A stretch of 64,000 nucleotides of DNA from Aspidapion aeneum (taxonomy: Eukaryota > Arthropoda > Insecta > Coleoptera > Brentidae): contig OY755039.1 of NCBI GenBank assembly GCA_963576565.1, positions 76,110,789 through 76,174,788 on the forward strand, written 5' to 3'. Every line of letters begins with the position of its first letter. Position 1 is the stretch's first letter. Positions 43,538 to 55,081 of the stretch are shown in pieces. The translations under genes and the position numbers were made by a program. The notes beneath the pieces are model-generated. The model worked only from the letters and a program-made list of their open reading frames with translations, did no database searches and had not been told where the DNA came from.

Positions 43538-44828
43538 ATCATAACAAAAACATTTTATGTAAAAAAAAGTCAAGTACGCGAAAATAACATTCCGTAAAAA
43601 GAATTGAGATACAAGTAAAGCCAAGTTCTCCAATACAAATTTCAAAATGAAAGGTTCTTACTAGTTTGTAAATGTTTTTCTAAACTTGGCTATTATGGCT
43701 GTAAATGACTCTTGGGCACAGTGCTAAACTGAACATAAAGAAGTTTGGTTGTAATAGCAAAGTTTAAAAAAACATTTCCAAACTAGTAAGAACCTTTTAT
43801 TTTGAAATTTGTGTTGGAGAACTTGGCTTTACTTTTATCTCAATTCTTTTTACGGAATGCTATTTTCGCGTACTTGGCTTTTTTTCACATGAAATGTTTT
43901 TGCTATGATATAAATTTACATTTATAGGGAAGGGAAGTAAATTAGAATTTTGGGGTGTTTTAATTTTTTTTAAATAGTTTTGTCTTAGTTACTATCGGCC
44001 TTCTAAAGCTAAGCTCTCGAGCGTTTCTGGAAGTGGGCAGTGTTAATTTTACATAACTTTACATTTATAGGGAAGGGAAGTAAATTATAATTTTGATGTT
44101 TTAAAATTTTTTCCTATAGTTTTATCATAGTGCCAAAGCTTAGCTCTCTAGCATTTCTTTTACATAATTTTACATGTATACTGCCGTCCTTAGTAAAACC
44201 CACCTATCTACGTTTTCACTTATTTCGAGAAAAGCGAGTTTGAGGTTTAAATGCTTGCCAAGAGTTACATAGTAATAAATTTTTTTTTTGTTGGTAAATG
44301 TTTATGGGTTTCTAGTAGCAATATCTAAGTAATAAAACAAAAAAAAGTGACAAATTATTACCTATCTATAGCCATTTTTCGGTCCTAACTCATTTTTGAT
44401 TTTTTTGCAGATAGGTGGGTCTTACTTAGGACGGCAGTATAGGGGAGGGGAGTAAATTAGAATTTTGGGGCTTTTGATTATTTTTCCAGGGGTTTGATCA
44501 TAATTTCTATCAGTCTGCCAAATTTGAGCTTTGTAGCATGTCTGGAAGTACAATATAATTACACAATACAATTTGATGATCTATACATGAGTGAGTAGAG
44601 TGGCAATTTTGACGTTTTTTGAAATTTCGTAACTACTTTACTACTTTATGGAATTCCATGAAACCAGGAGGGGTTGTTAACTCCATGAAGATCTACAACT
44701 TTGCAAAGTTTGCGATTCGTAGCTCATTCCGAAGTAGAGTTTTAGATAGGTCAAATATTGGCTGAAATGTTTCAAGAAAAGATGGTACGGCGCGCGAACT
44801 TGGCAAGGCACTGCCGTGCCCTCAGATA
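43538..44828 (-). repeat. Family 1 composite repeat, copy C
   Basis: Palindrome at 43538-43909, joined directly to an array monomer (TATAAATTTACATTTATAGG) without the junction block seen in copies A, B and D. Then about four monomers (one split by a MITE), no long CACT tract, and the best preserved head: GCGCGCGAACTTGGCAAGG, CACTGCCGTGCCCTCAGATA. Read from the head the start is TATCTGAGGGCACGGCAGTG, with GGCAC and GTGCC forming a small stem. Confidence 0.8.
44179..44439. mobile_element. TA-target MITE inside family 1 array
   Basis: Arms of about 29 bases: TACTGCCGTCCTTAGTAAAA with CCCACCTATCT, inverted at the right end. TA duplicated at 44177-44178 and 44440-44441. The monomer period shows the empty site (ACATGTATAGGGGAGG). 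A Tc1/mariner-type MITE. Confidence 0.85.
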
Positions 44829-45226
44829 TGGCTTATAAGGGGGTCATCCAGGTAAGCCGTCCCCCTCTACTCCAACATAAAACGTGTGTTTTAGTTGAAT
44901 TAAACAAAATAACAATAAAATTAAACGCAAATTCTTGCAAAATTTCCCAGCGGCGCAACTTTATTAAAGAAAATGTACATTTGCAAACATTTTCTCAGCT
45001 CAGCATTTGCATGCGGTGCTAAATTTAAAAACTTAGAATTATAACAAGCAAAAAAAAATTTTTTAAATTTGATGACCAAAAAAAAGTATCTTGGGACCGA
45101 AAAGCCTGAAAAAATGGCTCAACACATAAGATAAATAAAAAGTTGCAACCTAAAAAAACACATGTAGGTACTAGAAAATCGCAAAAAATAAGTAGGTAGG
45201 ACCATGTAATTATTCAAAAGTATGTA

Positions 45227-45870
45227 AGGGGAAAGCTTAATTAATATTCTTGTAATATGAACTATTAAAAGAAAATAGGCAAGATTATGGTCTGAGTAAT
45301 ATTCAAACTTGGAAAAATTCGCATTCGTCCATTTCAAAACATCGATGTATTGAAACATGATTGAAACGGACAGTGATGGTTTTGAAATGGACAGTAGCGG
45401 TTTTAAAAATTTATTTGGCATTAAAAGACATTAATTGCTTCAAAAATAACTTTTATTCAAACAGAAACTATCTTAAGAACAGTTGTTGCAATAAAAATGT
45501 CGAATACCCTTTGTTGTTTCTAATCCAAATCTTGAAACGGACACATCGTATTGAAACGGACAATACAACGAATCATGTCCACTTCAAAGCGACACCTACT
45601 TAACCTCAAACTGACAATGCAAGATATAAACAGAGACATATTTTCCAAGATCCACAGCTATATTTACGTACTATAGTAACTTAGTTATAACCTTACTAAT
45701 CTGAAATTAACTACATTTCATTAGCTTACCTGTGACATAGTTCGATATTTTCATAAATAACTGGGCACAGGGTTGCCATATCTAAATGTGAAATTCTCGG
45801 TCATACAATCATACTGGAACTACGACAACTGTCTGTTTCAATACCCGTCCGTTTCATAGCGGTTTTCCCC
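45227..45870. mobile_element. Possible TA-target element with GAAACGGACA repeats
   Basis: Ends: TA/AGGGGAAAGC and GCGGTTTTCCCC/TA. Inside both ends the word TGAAACGGACA or its inverse TGTCCGTTTCA, with variants, recurs at least six times (45325-45400 and 45530-45590, 45825-45860), much as the pogo-like element at 41484 repeats its own end word. No transposase is recognised. Confidence 0.5.
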
Positions 45871-47344
45871 TACATTTCGGGAAAAATTGCGTTAGAAAGA
45901 ATGGCACTGTAGGCGAAAATTAAAAAAAATTGAGCACTAAACGCACCAAAAAGTGCCGCTGTAGAAGACAGTTTCAGCAAAATTAAAAAAAAAATACTCA
46001 AGTGAAAATAATTGCTTGTAGGAAAAAAATTGCAATCCAAAAACTATTTAAAAAAAAAATTAGACCTTTCAAAAATGAAGTACTTTCGCAAAAAATGCTG
46101 CCGCAGAAGAAAAATTTTGGTTATAACAAAAAAATAATGATGCAGCAAGCGGAAATTAAAAATTATAAAAAACTAGGGGAAAAATGTTACCAAAATTCAA
46201 AAGTTTTGGTTAGTTTCAAAAGTATAAGCGCCGCGCCGGAAATTTTTAAGTAACTTGAATAGTTGGTTCCTGAGATTCCTGATAAATTGTGCTTATTTCC
46301 TTTGGAGGGAACTAATTTTAAACTTGGAGCTCTAACCCCCCTAGATTCCTCCCTCCTAAGGTTTCTTGGATCGCCAAAAAGCCGGACGAAGAAAAAAGCC
46401 GGCCGGACATTTTCATTTGGCCCAAAAGACCGGACTTGTCCGGCGTTATCCGGACGTATGGTCACCCCGCGGCAACACTATGACAATAAATTCAATTTTA
46501 TTTTACTAAGTAGATTTTTTTATCTGGAATGCAATTTGCCTGCAATGAACCGGGATGCAATTCGGCCATAAAATTCTCTATCTGGCTATTTTGGGATATA
46601 ATTTGCCATGTCCCGTATTGTCCGATGAGAATAAAATGAGGCGCAAAAAAGACAGCTACAATTAGCGTTATCTTTCTCGGGCCAGTGGCGTGCTATAATT
46701 TTTTAATTCATCATTTATTAATGAGGTATTAATATTAATTTTACTCCTCCTTAGCCTTTTTTTGATGGAAAACTCAATACCTTATGTTTCTTAAAAATAA
46801 ATATTTTTTCAAAACTTTTATACTTATTAAATTATATAGGTACCTACCTATTTCATTAGGTAGGTGCGTACAAATCGAGAAACCTAATAAATACCCAATT
46901 AACTTTCTAAAAATTGCAAAAATCCAAAACTATTCGTTATATCTTCAAAATTGGAACTGCACACATGTTTATTAAAATATCAAATAAGTGTAAATAATAC
47001 GCCACTGTTTCTTTTTGAATTTTCGAATGTGTATTAACGCCTAGTCATTCTGTCCTGCCCAATAAAAGGGTGTGAATTGTGAACGGACCGGAGTCTAGTT
47101 GAGGCAGTGGTAACAATAGAAACCCAATAAAAGGATGGGAATTATGATCGGCCTGGAGTCGATTACGTTAAACGTACCAGACGAGTACCGTGTTTTCTTA
47201 TAATATTCAAATTTTGTTCATAGTAAATTTGGTAAAAATGAAGACCACCCAGTAAGACAAAAGTGCTGTAAACAGAGGAAATAGATTAAGTTGAGTCATA
47301 TCTTTTGTGCCTCATTTTATTTGTGCGTTGAACTTTTAAGATAC
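45871..47344. other. No gene; possible CAGTGGCG-ended MITE at 46683-47007
   Basis: The ends CAGTGGCGTGC and ACGCCACTG at 46683 and 47007 form an inverted pair, but the flanks lack an 8-bp match. GTCCGG-type words at 46390-46460 look like another element end without a partner. Two copies of a CCCAATAAAAGG block lie near 47058 and 47125. Confidence 0.4.
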
Positions 47345-49230
47345 CAGTGGCGGATCCAGGGGAGGAGGCAGAGGGACCCGCCCCCCCCCTTACTCGGACA
47401 TATAGCCTATTTTTTAGTTTAGCAGCAAAATCTTTTCCTCCAACTCAAACCTAACAGTGCCAATTGGAGAAACTCCACCGTTCATTGAAAGGGTTTCCCA
47501 CAGTATGCCAGAGGTACCCTTTTGTCACAGAGAAATACGAAAATCCCTTAAAAAGTTGGATTCAAACAAAGCAATGGGTCCAGATAGCATTCCCGCGATA
47601 GTACTCAAAAATTGTGCTAGCGAACTCACCCCAACTTTCGCAAAATTATTCAATATATCTTATAGGCAAGGAGTATATCCATCATCATGGAAGTCTGCCG
47701 CAGTACAACCCATTCCAAAGAAAGGAAAAAAGACAGATCCGTTAAACTATAGACCAATTGCTCTACTTCCGGTGATATCAAAAGTAATGGAAAGAGTTGT
47801 GAACAATCACCTAACCAAGTACTTGGAAAAGTACAAAATTATCAACGACAAGCAATACGGATTTCGAAAATATAGGTCAACTGGCGATTTACTTACATAC
47901 GTCACTCACTTATGGTAAAAAGCGGTTGAGTTGCGAGGTGAAACAAGAACAATTGCCTTAGATATATCTAAAGCATTCGATAAAGTCTGGCATGAAAATC
48001 TGCTCAAGCTCAAAGCAACGGGATTGTCGCCGAGACTTTGCACTTGGTTTGAAAGTTACCTTAAGGATAGATCCATTTATGTTGCTCTGGATGGCCGGAA
48101 CTCCAACTCTTACCAAATAAATGCTGGTGTGCCACAGGGAGCAATCCTCTCGCCAACACTTTTTCTGATTTACATAAATGACCTCATAGATAAAACAGTA
48201 AATCCACTTTATTGCTTTGCAGATGATGGCATTGTAGTCTCTTCAGTCATACCACCCACATGTCTCTCCGCACGTGAATTCCATTACCTTAGACTAACTG
48301 AAATATCACAGATAAATAACGACTTGGAGATAATAGAGGACTGGGGCAACAAAAACCTTGTACAGTTCAACGCGCAGAAAACCCAAGCAGCCCTGTTTTC
48401 AAAAAAGACCAGCACCGGTGAGCCAAACATCATGCTATCTGGAAGTGCTGTCGCATTGCAGAGCCAGTTGAACATCTTAGGAGTCACTGCAGAGACCAAC
48501 ATGTCTTGGCACAGTCACGTGGCAGATATAGCTAAAAGGCCGTCCCAAAAGCTGCTATTTCGTACAAGACATCTGTATACACCAAGCCAACTGCTGACAC
48601 TCTACAAAGCCCAGATTCGACCAACTATGGAGTACTACTCACATATATGGAGTGCGGCACCCAAACATACCTTAATGCTTTTGAACACCGTGCAAAAACG
48701 AGCTATCAAGCTGATCAATGACCCCGCACTTACTCGTAGCTTGGATAGTCTCGAACATCGAAGAACTGTGGGCGATCTATCTCTCTTCTACATGTATGAT
48801 CACGGAAAATACTCTGAAGAGTTGGCACGTATGATCCCCCCGGGAGTAGCACCTACTAGGCGAACACGTCAAACAGACGGTAACCATCAATTTATTGTCA
48901 AAATAGAGGCACCAAGAACCTCATTATATCAGAATTCATATCTCTGGAGAACAGCATCGCTGTGGAATAAACTCCCTGCGACAGTTTTCCCTGCAGGTTA
49001 CAACCTGAACCGTTTCAAACCCAACACACACCAACATTTCCGCGCACTTGCCGCTTCTCGAGCGTGATAGGGATCTCCTTGCGAGTGCGCATACCCGTAA
49101 AAAAAAAAATCACTTATTTAAAATTTGTCACAAATTCTACTTAATTTTTAAAAAAATCTCTAATAAAAAATATTTTGATGTTTGCTGCCACTTTGGCCCC
49201 TCCCTCCTGGAAAACCTGGATCCGCCACTG
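47345..49230 (+). mobile_element. CAGTGGCGGATCC inverted ends around a jockey-like fragment
   Basis: Left CAGTGGCGGATCCAGGGGAG, right end CTGGATCCGCCACTG. These are the ends of the hAT-like MITE family seen at 28118 and 55082, but the 8 bases outside (TAAGATAC and TACCTAAA) do not match. Most of the interior is the retrotransposon fragment. Confidence 0.5.
47425..49100 (+). pseudogene. Jockey-like reverse transcriptase, 5'-truncated, one stop
   Basis: Frame open from about 47425 to 49067 except one TAA at 47916-47918 (THLW-stop-KAVELRGE). RT motifs in order: NKAMGPDSIPAIVLK, AVQPIPKKGKKTDPLNYRPI, KQYGFRKYRSTGD, LDISKAFDKVWHENLL, INAGVPQGAILSP, YCFADDGIVV (intact catalytic FADD), then the C-terminal region with SWHSHV, YTPSQLLTLYKAQIRPTMEY and LDSLEHRRTVGDLSLF. 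The endonuclease and RT fingers are missing. It ends with GGATCTCCTTGCGAGTGCG and an A run. Single-stop decay suggests a fairly recent insertion. Confidence 0.85.
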
Positions 49231-49412
49231 TACCTAAACAGTTAAAAACTGACAACAGTCATTTCAGAACTTGAGGGCAGAATTTTAAAATTTCACCATG
49301 ACTGCCGTTTGGTTTATAAAATACTTAAATACCTACTAAAATATTTGTTTGTAAATCAGCTTTGGTGCGGTTAAGTTATACCTAAACCGGAGAATTATTT
49401 TAGATTAACTAA

Positions 49413-49954
49413 GGGCTAATTCACAGTTTCACTTTTTGTCACTCACTTCTATTTACCTCTTTCTGTAATAGAAATTGATGGAAATATAAATTGTATCTTT
49501 ATCTCTTTCTATTAGAGCAAGAGAGAAATAGACTTAAGCCCAGTCTAGGCATAACATTTTACCTTACGTCTTGCCTGTCAGTCAAAAGGGTCAAGTATGA
49601 CGGTTGAAAGACTAGCGTACACACTTGATAGTTTTTAACGTACGTTTTTAGATCAGTTTTTGATACACCATGGAGGAAGCACTGCTTTTGTCAATAATGT
49701 TTTTTTGTTTTAAATGTCCATGACTTAACCGTTTCAGTAGCTAAACATAACTGACGTTTTACCGGAAACAAAGCCTCTACCGAACAGTTCAACAGGTCCG
49801 ACTTCAGTCCTGTTCAGTTCAGGCAAAACGTACGTTTTATTGTCTACACAAAAGGTTTTGCCTGATCCGTTTTTCCTGATCAAGTAAAAAGTCAGGCAAA
49901 ACGTTATGCGTAGACCCCGCTTTAGCGGCAAGAAGTGAATCTGTGGATCAGGCC
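49413..49954. mobile_element. PIF/Harbinger-like MITE with nested inverted repeat
   Basis: TAA flanks both sides (49410-49412 and 49955-49957), the usual TWA target of PIF/Harbinger. Ends read GGGCTAATTCACAGTTTCAC and, reverse complemented, GGCCTGATCCACAGATTCAC. A second, inner inverted pair (AGTCTAGGCATAACATTTTA at about 49541 and its inverse near 49918) encloses GGTTTTGCCTGAT-type words and a short frame MEEALLLSIMFF at 49670. Confidence 0.65.
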
Positions 49955-49957
49955 TAA

Positions 49958-50175
49958 AACACCAACCAAATAGTCTAAATTTTAAATTAATGGCGAGGGC
50001 GAAGGGATAAGCAGATAAAGCAAATGTGTGATATGCAAAACAGAGTGTGAAAACTCCATTAGAAACTGGGTGTAAGCGACTCGTTCAATTGGTCCAGAAT
50101 AACAACGAATATTAGAGGTAGGTTGTATACATAACAAGTCTGTTATTTGTTTATGCAGTAAATTACATTTTTCAT
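49958..50175. other. No gene recognised
   Basis: Short spacer before the tandem duplication. Confidence 0.4.
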
Positions 50176-50664
50176 AATCCTCGTGTAATACAGTTTTTTA
50201 ATTTCAAGTCACTTATACTTATTTAAAGGCAAACATTTTTGCATCAAATTTTGGGATTGGTTGTTCTTGAGGCATGGATTTTGATTTTGTCGATAATATT
50301 GGTAACAATGATTTCTGTGTTTCGGTGTCTCTACCAGTATAGGGTGTCACAAATTAGATGTTTTTGGGGGTTTGGAAAATTTCTAGAGAAGAGAGAAAAA
50401 TCTTACCCACACCTTCGAGACTCGATTTTCCCGCAATTTGAAATAGCAAGCTTTTGAAAAGTCTGAAAGTTGGGAGGAAGCCTATAACTTTTTTATTTAT
50501 GAAAATTTCCTTTTAGTGAAAATTGCTTGTTTTATAGTTTTTTTTAAACGATCCAATTTTCAAATTAAATTTTACCTGTCACTGATTCCTAGATATTTGA
50601 ATAAATTCATAGTTTCTAATATTTAATTTTTTATTTTAATTATCAAAAAAAAACAATTTTAAAT

Positions 50665-50894
50665 AAAAAAGACACCCAACTGTTAAATTTACTTGTAAGT
50701 ACTAGTCGCAGTTGAGTACAAAATTAATAGGTATACCTATAATGTACGCCATGCTTCAACTTTTAGTTTTGATGCCCAAAGCGCACTTACAAAATTATAC
50801 AGTTTTGTATTTTCATGAATCAGGTTATTGGGTAATTTTGTACTCAACTGCGACTAGTAGTTACAAGTTAATTTAGCAGTTGGGTGTTTTTTTT
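50665..50894. repeat. Foldback in unit 1
   Basis: Arms of about 62 bases: AAAAAAGACACCCAACTGTT, CTAGTCGCAGTTGAGTACAA and inverse. The loop is about 100 bases. Non-coding. Confidence 0.85.
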
Positions 50895-51482
50895 ATTTAA
50901 TTTTTTTTGAAGTGTAAACTTCTTTAGGCGCGTTTAGCAGTGTGTGTGGGTACTGAATTGAACTGAGCCGTCCTTCCTTCCCCTATTAATGTAAATCCTC
51001 GTGTAATACAGTTTTTTAATTTCAAGTCACTTATACTTATTTAAAGGCAAACATTTTTGCATCAAATTTTGGGATTGGTTGTTCTTGAGGCATGGATTTT
51101 GATTTTGTAGATAATATTGGTAACAATGATTTGTGTTTCGGTGTCTCTACCAGTATAGGGTGTCCCAAATTAGATGTTTTTGGGGGTTTGGAAAATTTCT
51201 AGAGAAGAGAGAAAAATCTTACCCACACCTTCGAGACTCGATTTTCCCGCAATTTGAAATAGCAAGCTTTTGAAAAGTCTGAAAGTTAGGAGGAAGCCTA
51301 TAACTTTTTTATTTATGAAAATTTTCTTTTGGTGAAAATTGCTTGTTTTATAGTTTTTTTTTAAACAATCCAATTTTCAAATTAAATTTTACCTGTCACT
51401 AATTCCTAGATTTTTGAATAAATTCATAGTTTCTAATATTTAATTTTTTATTTTAATTATCAAAAAAAAAACAATTTTAAAT

Positions 51483-51712
51483 AAAAAAGACACCCAACTG
51501 TTAAATTTACTTGTAAGTACTAGTCGCAGTTGAGTACAAAATTAATAGGTATACCTATAATGTACGCCATGCTTCAACTTTTAGTTTTGATGCCCAAAGC
51601 GCACTTACAAAATTATACAGTTTTGTATTTTCATGAATCAGGTTATTGGGTAATTTTGTACTCAACTGCGACTAGTAGTTACAAGTAAATTTAGCAGTTG
51701 GGTGTTTTTTTT
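51483..51712. repeat. Foldback in unit 2
   Basis: Same foldback as at 50665, carried by the second unit of the tandem duplication. Confidence 0.85.
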
Positions 51713-51736
51713 TATTTAATTTTTTTTGAAGTGTAA

Positions 51737-52090
51737 ACTTCTTTAGGCGCGTTTAGCAGTGTTTGAGGGTACTGAATTGAACTGAGCCGTCAGGCTCGGC
51801 TATGTAACGCTCATTCGGGTGAAGTCGGCTCGAGTCGACTAACTGTGAGAGGAACATTCATCTAGCGATATGATGATGCAGATAAAGGCCAGTATTATTA
51901 ATTTTGCCTTATTGAAGTTTCATGGGCGCACCCCCCGAGCCTAAAATTTTTGTATATATTTTCCACATATTTCATGAATAAACACAAAAAATAGCATGAA
52001 ATACGACATCATAAGTCCTCGCCCCCCCCCCCCCCCCCCCACCAAGACATATTCCTGGGTGCGCTACTGGAAGTTTACACTTCTGCCGTG
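51737..52090 (+). repeat. Dispersed repeat, copy split by hAT-like MITE
   Basis: Inverse-orientation partner of 32628-32846. It runs from GAAGTGTAAACTTCTTTAGG through GTTCAATTCAG-type words to GAAGTTTACACTTC, interrupted at 51921-52068. It carries a GCTCGAGTCG insertion next to GAAGTCG relative to the other copy. Confidence 0.7.
51921..52068. mobile_element. hAT-like MITE, about 148 bases
   Basis: TGAAGTTT (51913-51920) against GGAAGTTT (52069-52076) is a 7-of-8 target duplication. Ends: CATGGGCGCACC and GGGTGCGCTACT. Contains a C run of about 19. Inverse orientation of the element at 42858 (shared TATTTTCCACATATTTCATG). Confidence 0.75.
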
Positions 52091-52729
52091 TGGTCTTAAG
52101 CACACACAGTTTTTTTATTTCCAACTTTTAGGTTTAATTATTATTCAACCTTATAAAAACACTATGCATTTACAATTCATTTAGCTATACCCAAAAAGTA
52201 CGTGTAGATTTTCTACGGACGTGAACTGTGTTACCTTCCAGTGAGTGATGGTGGGGGAGGAGAGAGGGAGGAGGAAACTAGTAAAATAGTTTGGAAAAAA
52301 TCTTAAAGCGTGTGCCGAAAGAATTTTTGTATTCGCTCTAAATTTGTGAAAGGTATAGCTACAACTATTCCTAATAGGAGGGTGGAGAGAAGAGAGGGAG
52401 AGGAAGGGGAAGCTAGTAAAATGTGGTTGCAAAAAAAGTCTTCAAGCGTGTGCAGAGAGAACAAGAAATTTTATTTTGGTCCATATTTCGTCATACCTGA
52501 CGAAAATTAGTACTGCAGCCCCCCTCACTTTTTGATGTGCAAATGATGAGAAACTTTATGAAAGATGGTTATTTTTTTTTTCAAAATGTCTACCTACATT
52601 ATTACTTATGACGATAATATTTTTCAAAATTGATGTTTTCTGTATTCATTTTTATAAAATTATAGTATGGATGTAACTTAGTTAATATTTAAACACGAAC
52701 AAGCGCAAATTATTTGTCGGGATTTTATA
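52091..52729. other. No gene; one diverged direct repeat
   Basis: Two blocks of about 80 bases (52240-52322 and 52378-52462) share GAGAGAGGGAG, then CTAGTAAAAT and AAGCGTGTGC. No coding pattern. Confidence 0.4.
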
Positions 52730-53036
52730 ATGAGGATGACATTATTTGTGCAATAATCTGTAAGACATAAGCTGAAACAAAAATAGATTTTTTGAGAACC
52801 ACCAAACCGATTTTGCTAACCTCGTTGTGTGAAGGAAAAGTAGTGCTTTTCTATAAATTAAAAAAAAATCTAAAACATTTCTTATAAATTTATTATTACT
52901 GAGCCGATTTTAGTAAAATAAAAAAAATCATGGGAAGCTGAATTAATTGCTCTTTAAAGATTATACGGAATTTGCCACTATTTTAGAATTTAAGATGTCG
53001 GATAGAATCATTGTTGATACTTCCAAGCGGCGTGTT
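52730..53036. repeat. Fragments of the 56-kb array, mixed orientation
   Basis: Phrases shared with 56080-56900: AACAAAAATAGATTTTTTGA and AAAAGTAGTGCTTTTCTA in the same sense, then ACTGAGCCGATTTTAGTAAA and AAGATGTCGGATAGAATC in the inverse sense. Confidence 0.6.
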
Positions 53037-53409
53037 TATCTGAGGGCACGGTAGTGCCTTGCCAAGTTCGCGCGCCGTAACCATCTTTTCTGGAAACATT
53101 TCAGCCGATATTTGACCTACCTAAAACTCTACTTCGGAATGAGCTACGAATCTCATGGAGTTAACAACCCCTCCAAGTTTCATGGAATTCCATAAAGTAG
53201 TAAAGTAGTTACGAAATTTCAAAAAACGTCGAAATTGCCACTCACTCACTCATGTATAGATCATCAATATTCTACTGTACTTCCAGACATGCTACAAAGC
53301 TGAAATTTGGCAGACTGATAGAAATTATGACCAAACCCCTGGAAAAAATCAAAAAACCCCAAAATTTTAATTTACTCCCCTCCCCTATACATTTAGTTAT
53401 GTAAAATTA

Positions 53410-54297
53410 GGCTCTGGAACGAAATAGCGATGTACAAAATAGCGACGTACGAAATAGCGAGTAATGAAATAGCGACTATCAAAATAGCGATGTAATGAGA
53501 CAGCGACTATCAAAATAGCGATGTATCAAAATAGCGTTTGTAACAAAACAGCGACATATCAAAATAGCGATGTATCAAAATAGCGACAATCAAAATAGCG
53601 ATGTATCAATATAGCGACAATCAAAATAGCGACAATCAAAAAAGCGATGTATCAAAATAGCGATGTATCAAAATACCGAATCAAACCAAACCGAATCGAT
53701 TCAAACCAATCCAAACCGAACCTTTCTAACAAATTTTTTCAAAAAAAAAACTTCCCTGACTTCTTTTCCAGGATCCTAGAGGGTGTGAATCCGAACCGAA
53801 TCGCACCGAATCGAACCAAACCGAACCAAACTGAACCAAATTCGGGTCAGTTTGTTTCGGTTCAAAAGAAGTCTGGAGAGTTTTTTTTTTAAATATGCTG
53901 GTCCGGTTCGGTTCGGTTCAGATTTACACCCTCTAGGATCCCGAGAAAGAAGTCAGGGAAGTTTTTTTTTTAAAATTGATAGAAAGAAAGTTCTTTGTCG
54001 AACTATATGCCAAAACCGAACCAAAATATCGCTATTTTGATAATCGCAATTTTGTTACATCGCTATTTTGATAGTCGCTATTTTGTTACATCGCTATTTT
54101 GATAGTCGCTATTTTGTTACATCGCTATTTTGTTATATCGCTATTTTGATACAATCGCTATTTTGTTAAATCGCCATTTTGTTACATCGCTATTTTGATA
54201 GTCGCCCTTTCATTACATCGCTATTTTGATTGTCGCTATTTCGATACCGCTAATTTAATACTCGCTATTTTGTACATCGCTATTTCGTTCCAGAGCC
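53410..54297. mobile_element. Foldback (FB-like) transposon with 9-bp target duplication
   Basis: GTAAAATTA flanks both ends (53401-53409 and 54298-54306). The outer 37 bases, beginning GGCTCTGGAACGAAATAGCG, are an exact inverted repeat. Both arms consist almost wholly of a degenerate short unit (AAAATAGCGATGTATC and AAAATAGCGACAATC types). The middle holds CCGAACC-rich words and a smaller inverted pair around GATCCTAGAGGGTGT. Drosophila FB elements have the same plan: TIRs made of tandem repeats and 9-bp duplications. Open frames inside are read-through of the repeat. Confidence 0.85.
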
Positions 54298-55081
54298 GTA
54301 AAATTAGCATCGCCCACTTCCAGAAATGCTAGAGAGTTGAGCTTTGGCAGACTGATAGGAACTATGATAAAACTATAGAAAAAAATCAAAAAACTCCAAA
54401 ATTTTAATTTACTCCCCTCCCCTATACATTTAAAGTTATATAAAAGTAGCATTGCCCACTTCCAGAAATGCTAGAGAGTTGAGCTTTGCCAGACTGATAG
54501 GAACTATGATAAAACTATAGGAAAAAATTAAAACACCCCAAAATTCTAATTTACTTCCCTCCCCTATAATTGTAAAGTTAAGTAAAAGTAACATTGCCTA
54601 CTTCCAGACATACTAGAGAGCTGAGCTTTGGAAGACCGATAGTAACTATGATAAAGTTATAGAAAAAAATTAAAACACCCCAAAATTCTAATTTACTTCC
54701 TTCTCCTATTAATGTAAAGTTATGTAAAAGTAACACTGCCCACTTCCAGAAACGCTAGAGAGCTGAACTTTTTAAGACTGAAAGACAATATGATAAAACA
54801 ATATGAAAAAATTTGAAAACACCAACATTTTAATTTACTTTCCTCTCCTATAAATGTAAATTTATATAAAACTAACATTGCCCACTTTCAGAAATGCTAG
54901 AGAGCTGAGCATTGGAATGCTGATAGAAATTATGATAAAACCATGGGAAAAAATTTAAAAAGTCCAATATTTTCATTTACTCTCATCCCCTATAAATGTA
55001 AAGTTATGTAAAAGTAACATTACCCACTTCCAGAAACGCTAGAGAGCTGAGCATTGGAAGACTGATAAGAACTATGATAAA

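Larger units (their letters stand above)
50176..51790 (+). repeat. 818-bp tandem duplication
   Basis: Unit 1 from 50176 (AATCCTCGTGTAATACAG) to 50993, unit 2 from 50994 to about 51790. Differences by eye are few (for example GTCGATAATATT against GTAGATAATATT). Each unit contains one foldback and the start of the 32628-type repeat. At the junction, CCTTCCTTCCCCTATTAATG replaces the rest of that repeat. Confidence 0.9.

Noticed and set aside
46380..46465. GTCCGG-rich words like the end of a hAT-type element
   Set aside because: No matching opposite end or target duplication could be found nearby.
53647..54040. Open frames with Asn/Pro/Arg/Ser-rich repeats
   Set aside because: They read through CCGAACC-type simple repeats in the centre of the foldback element.
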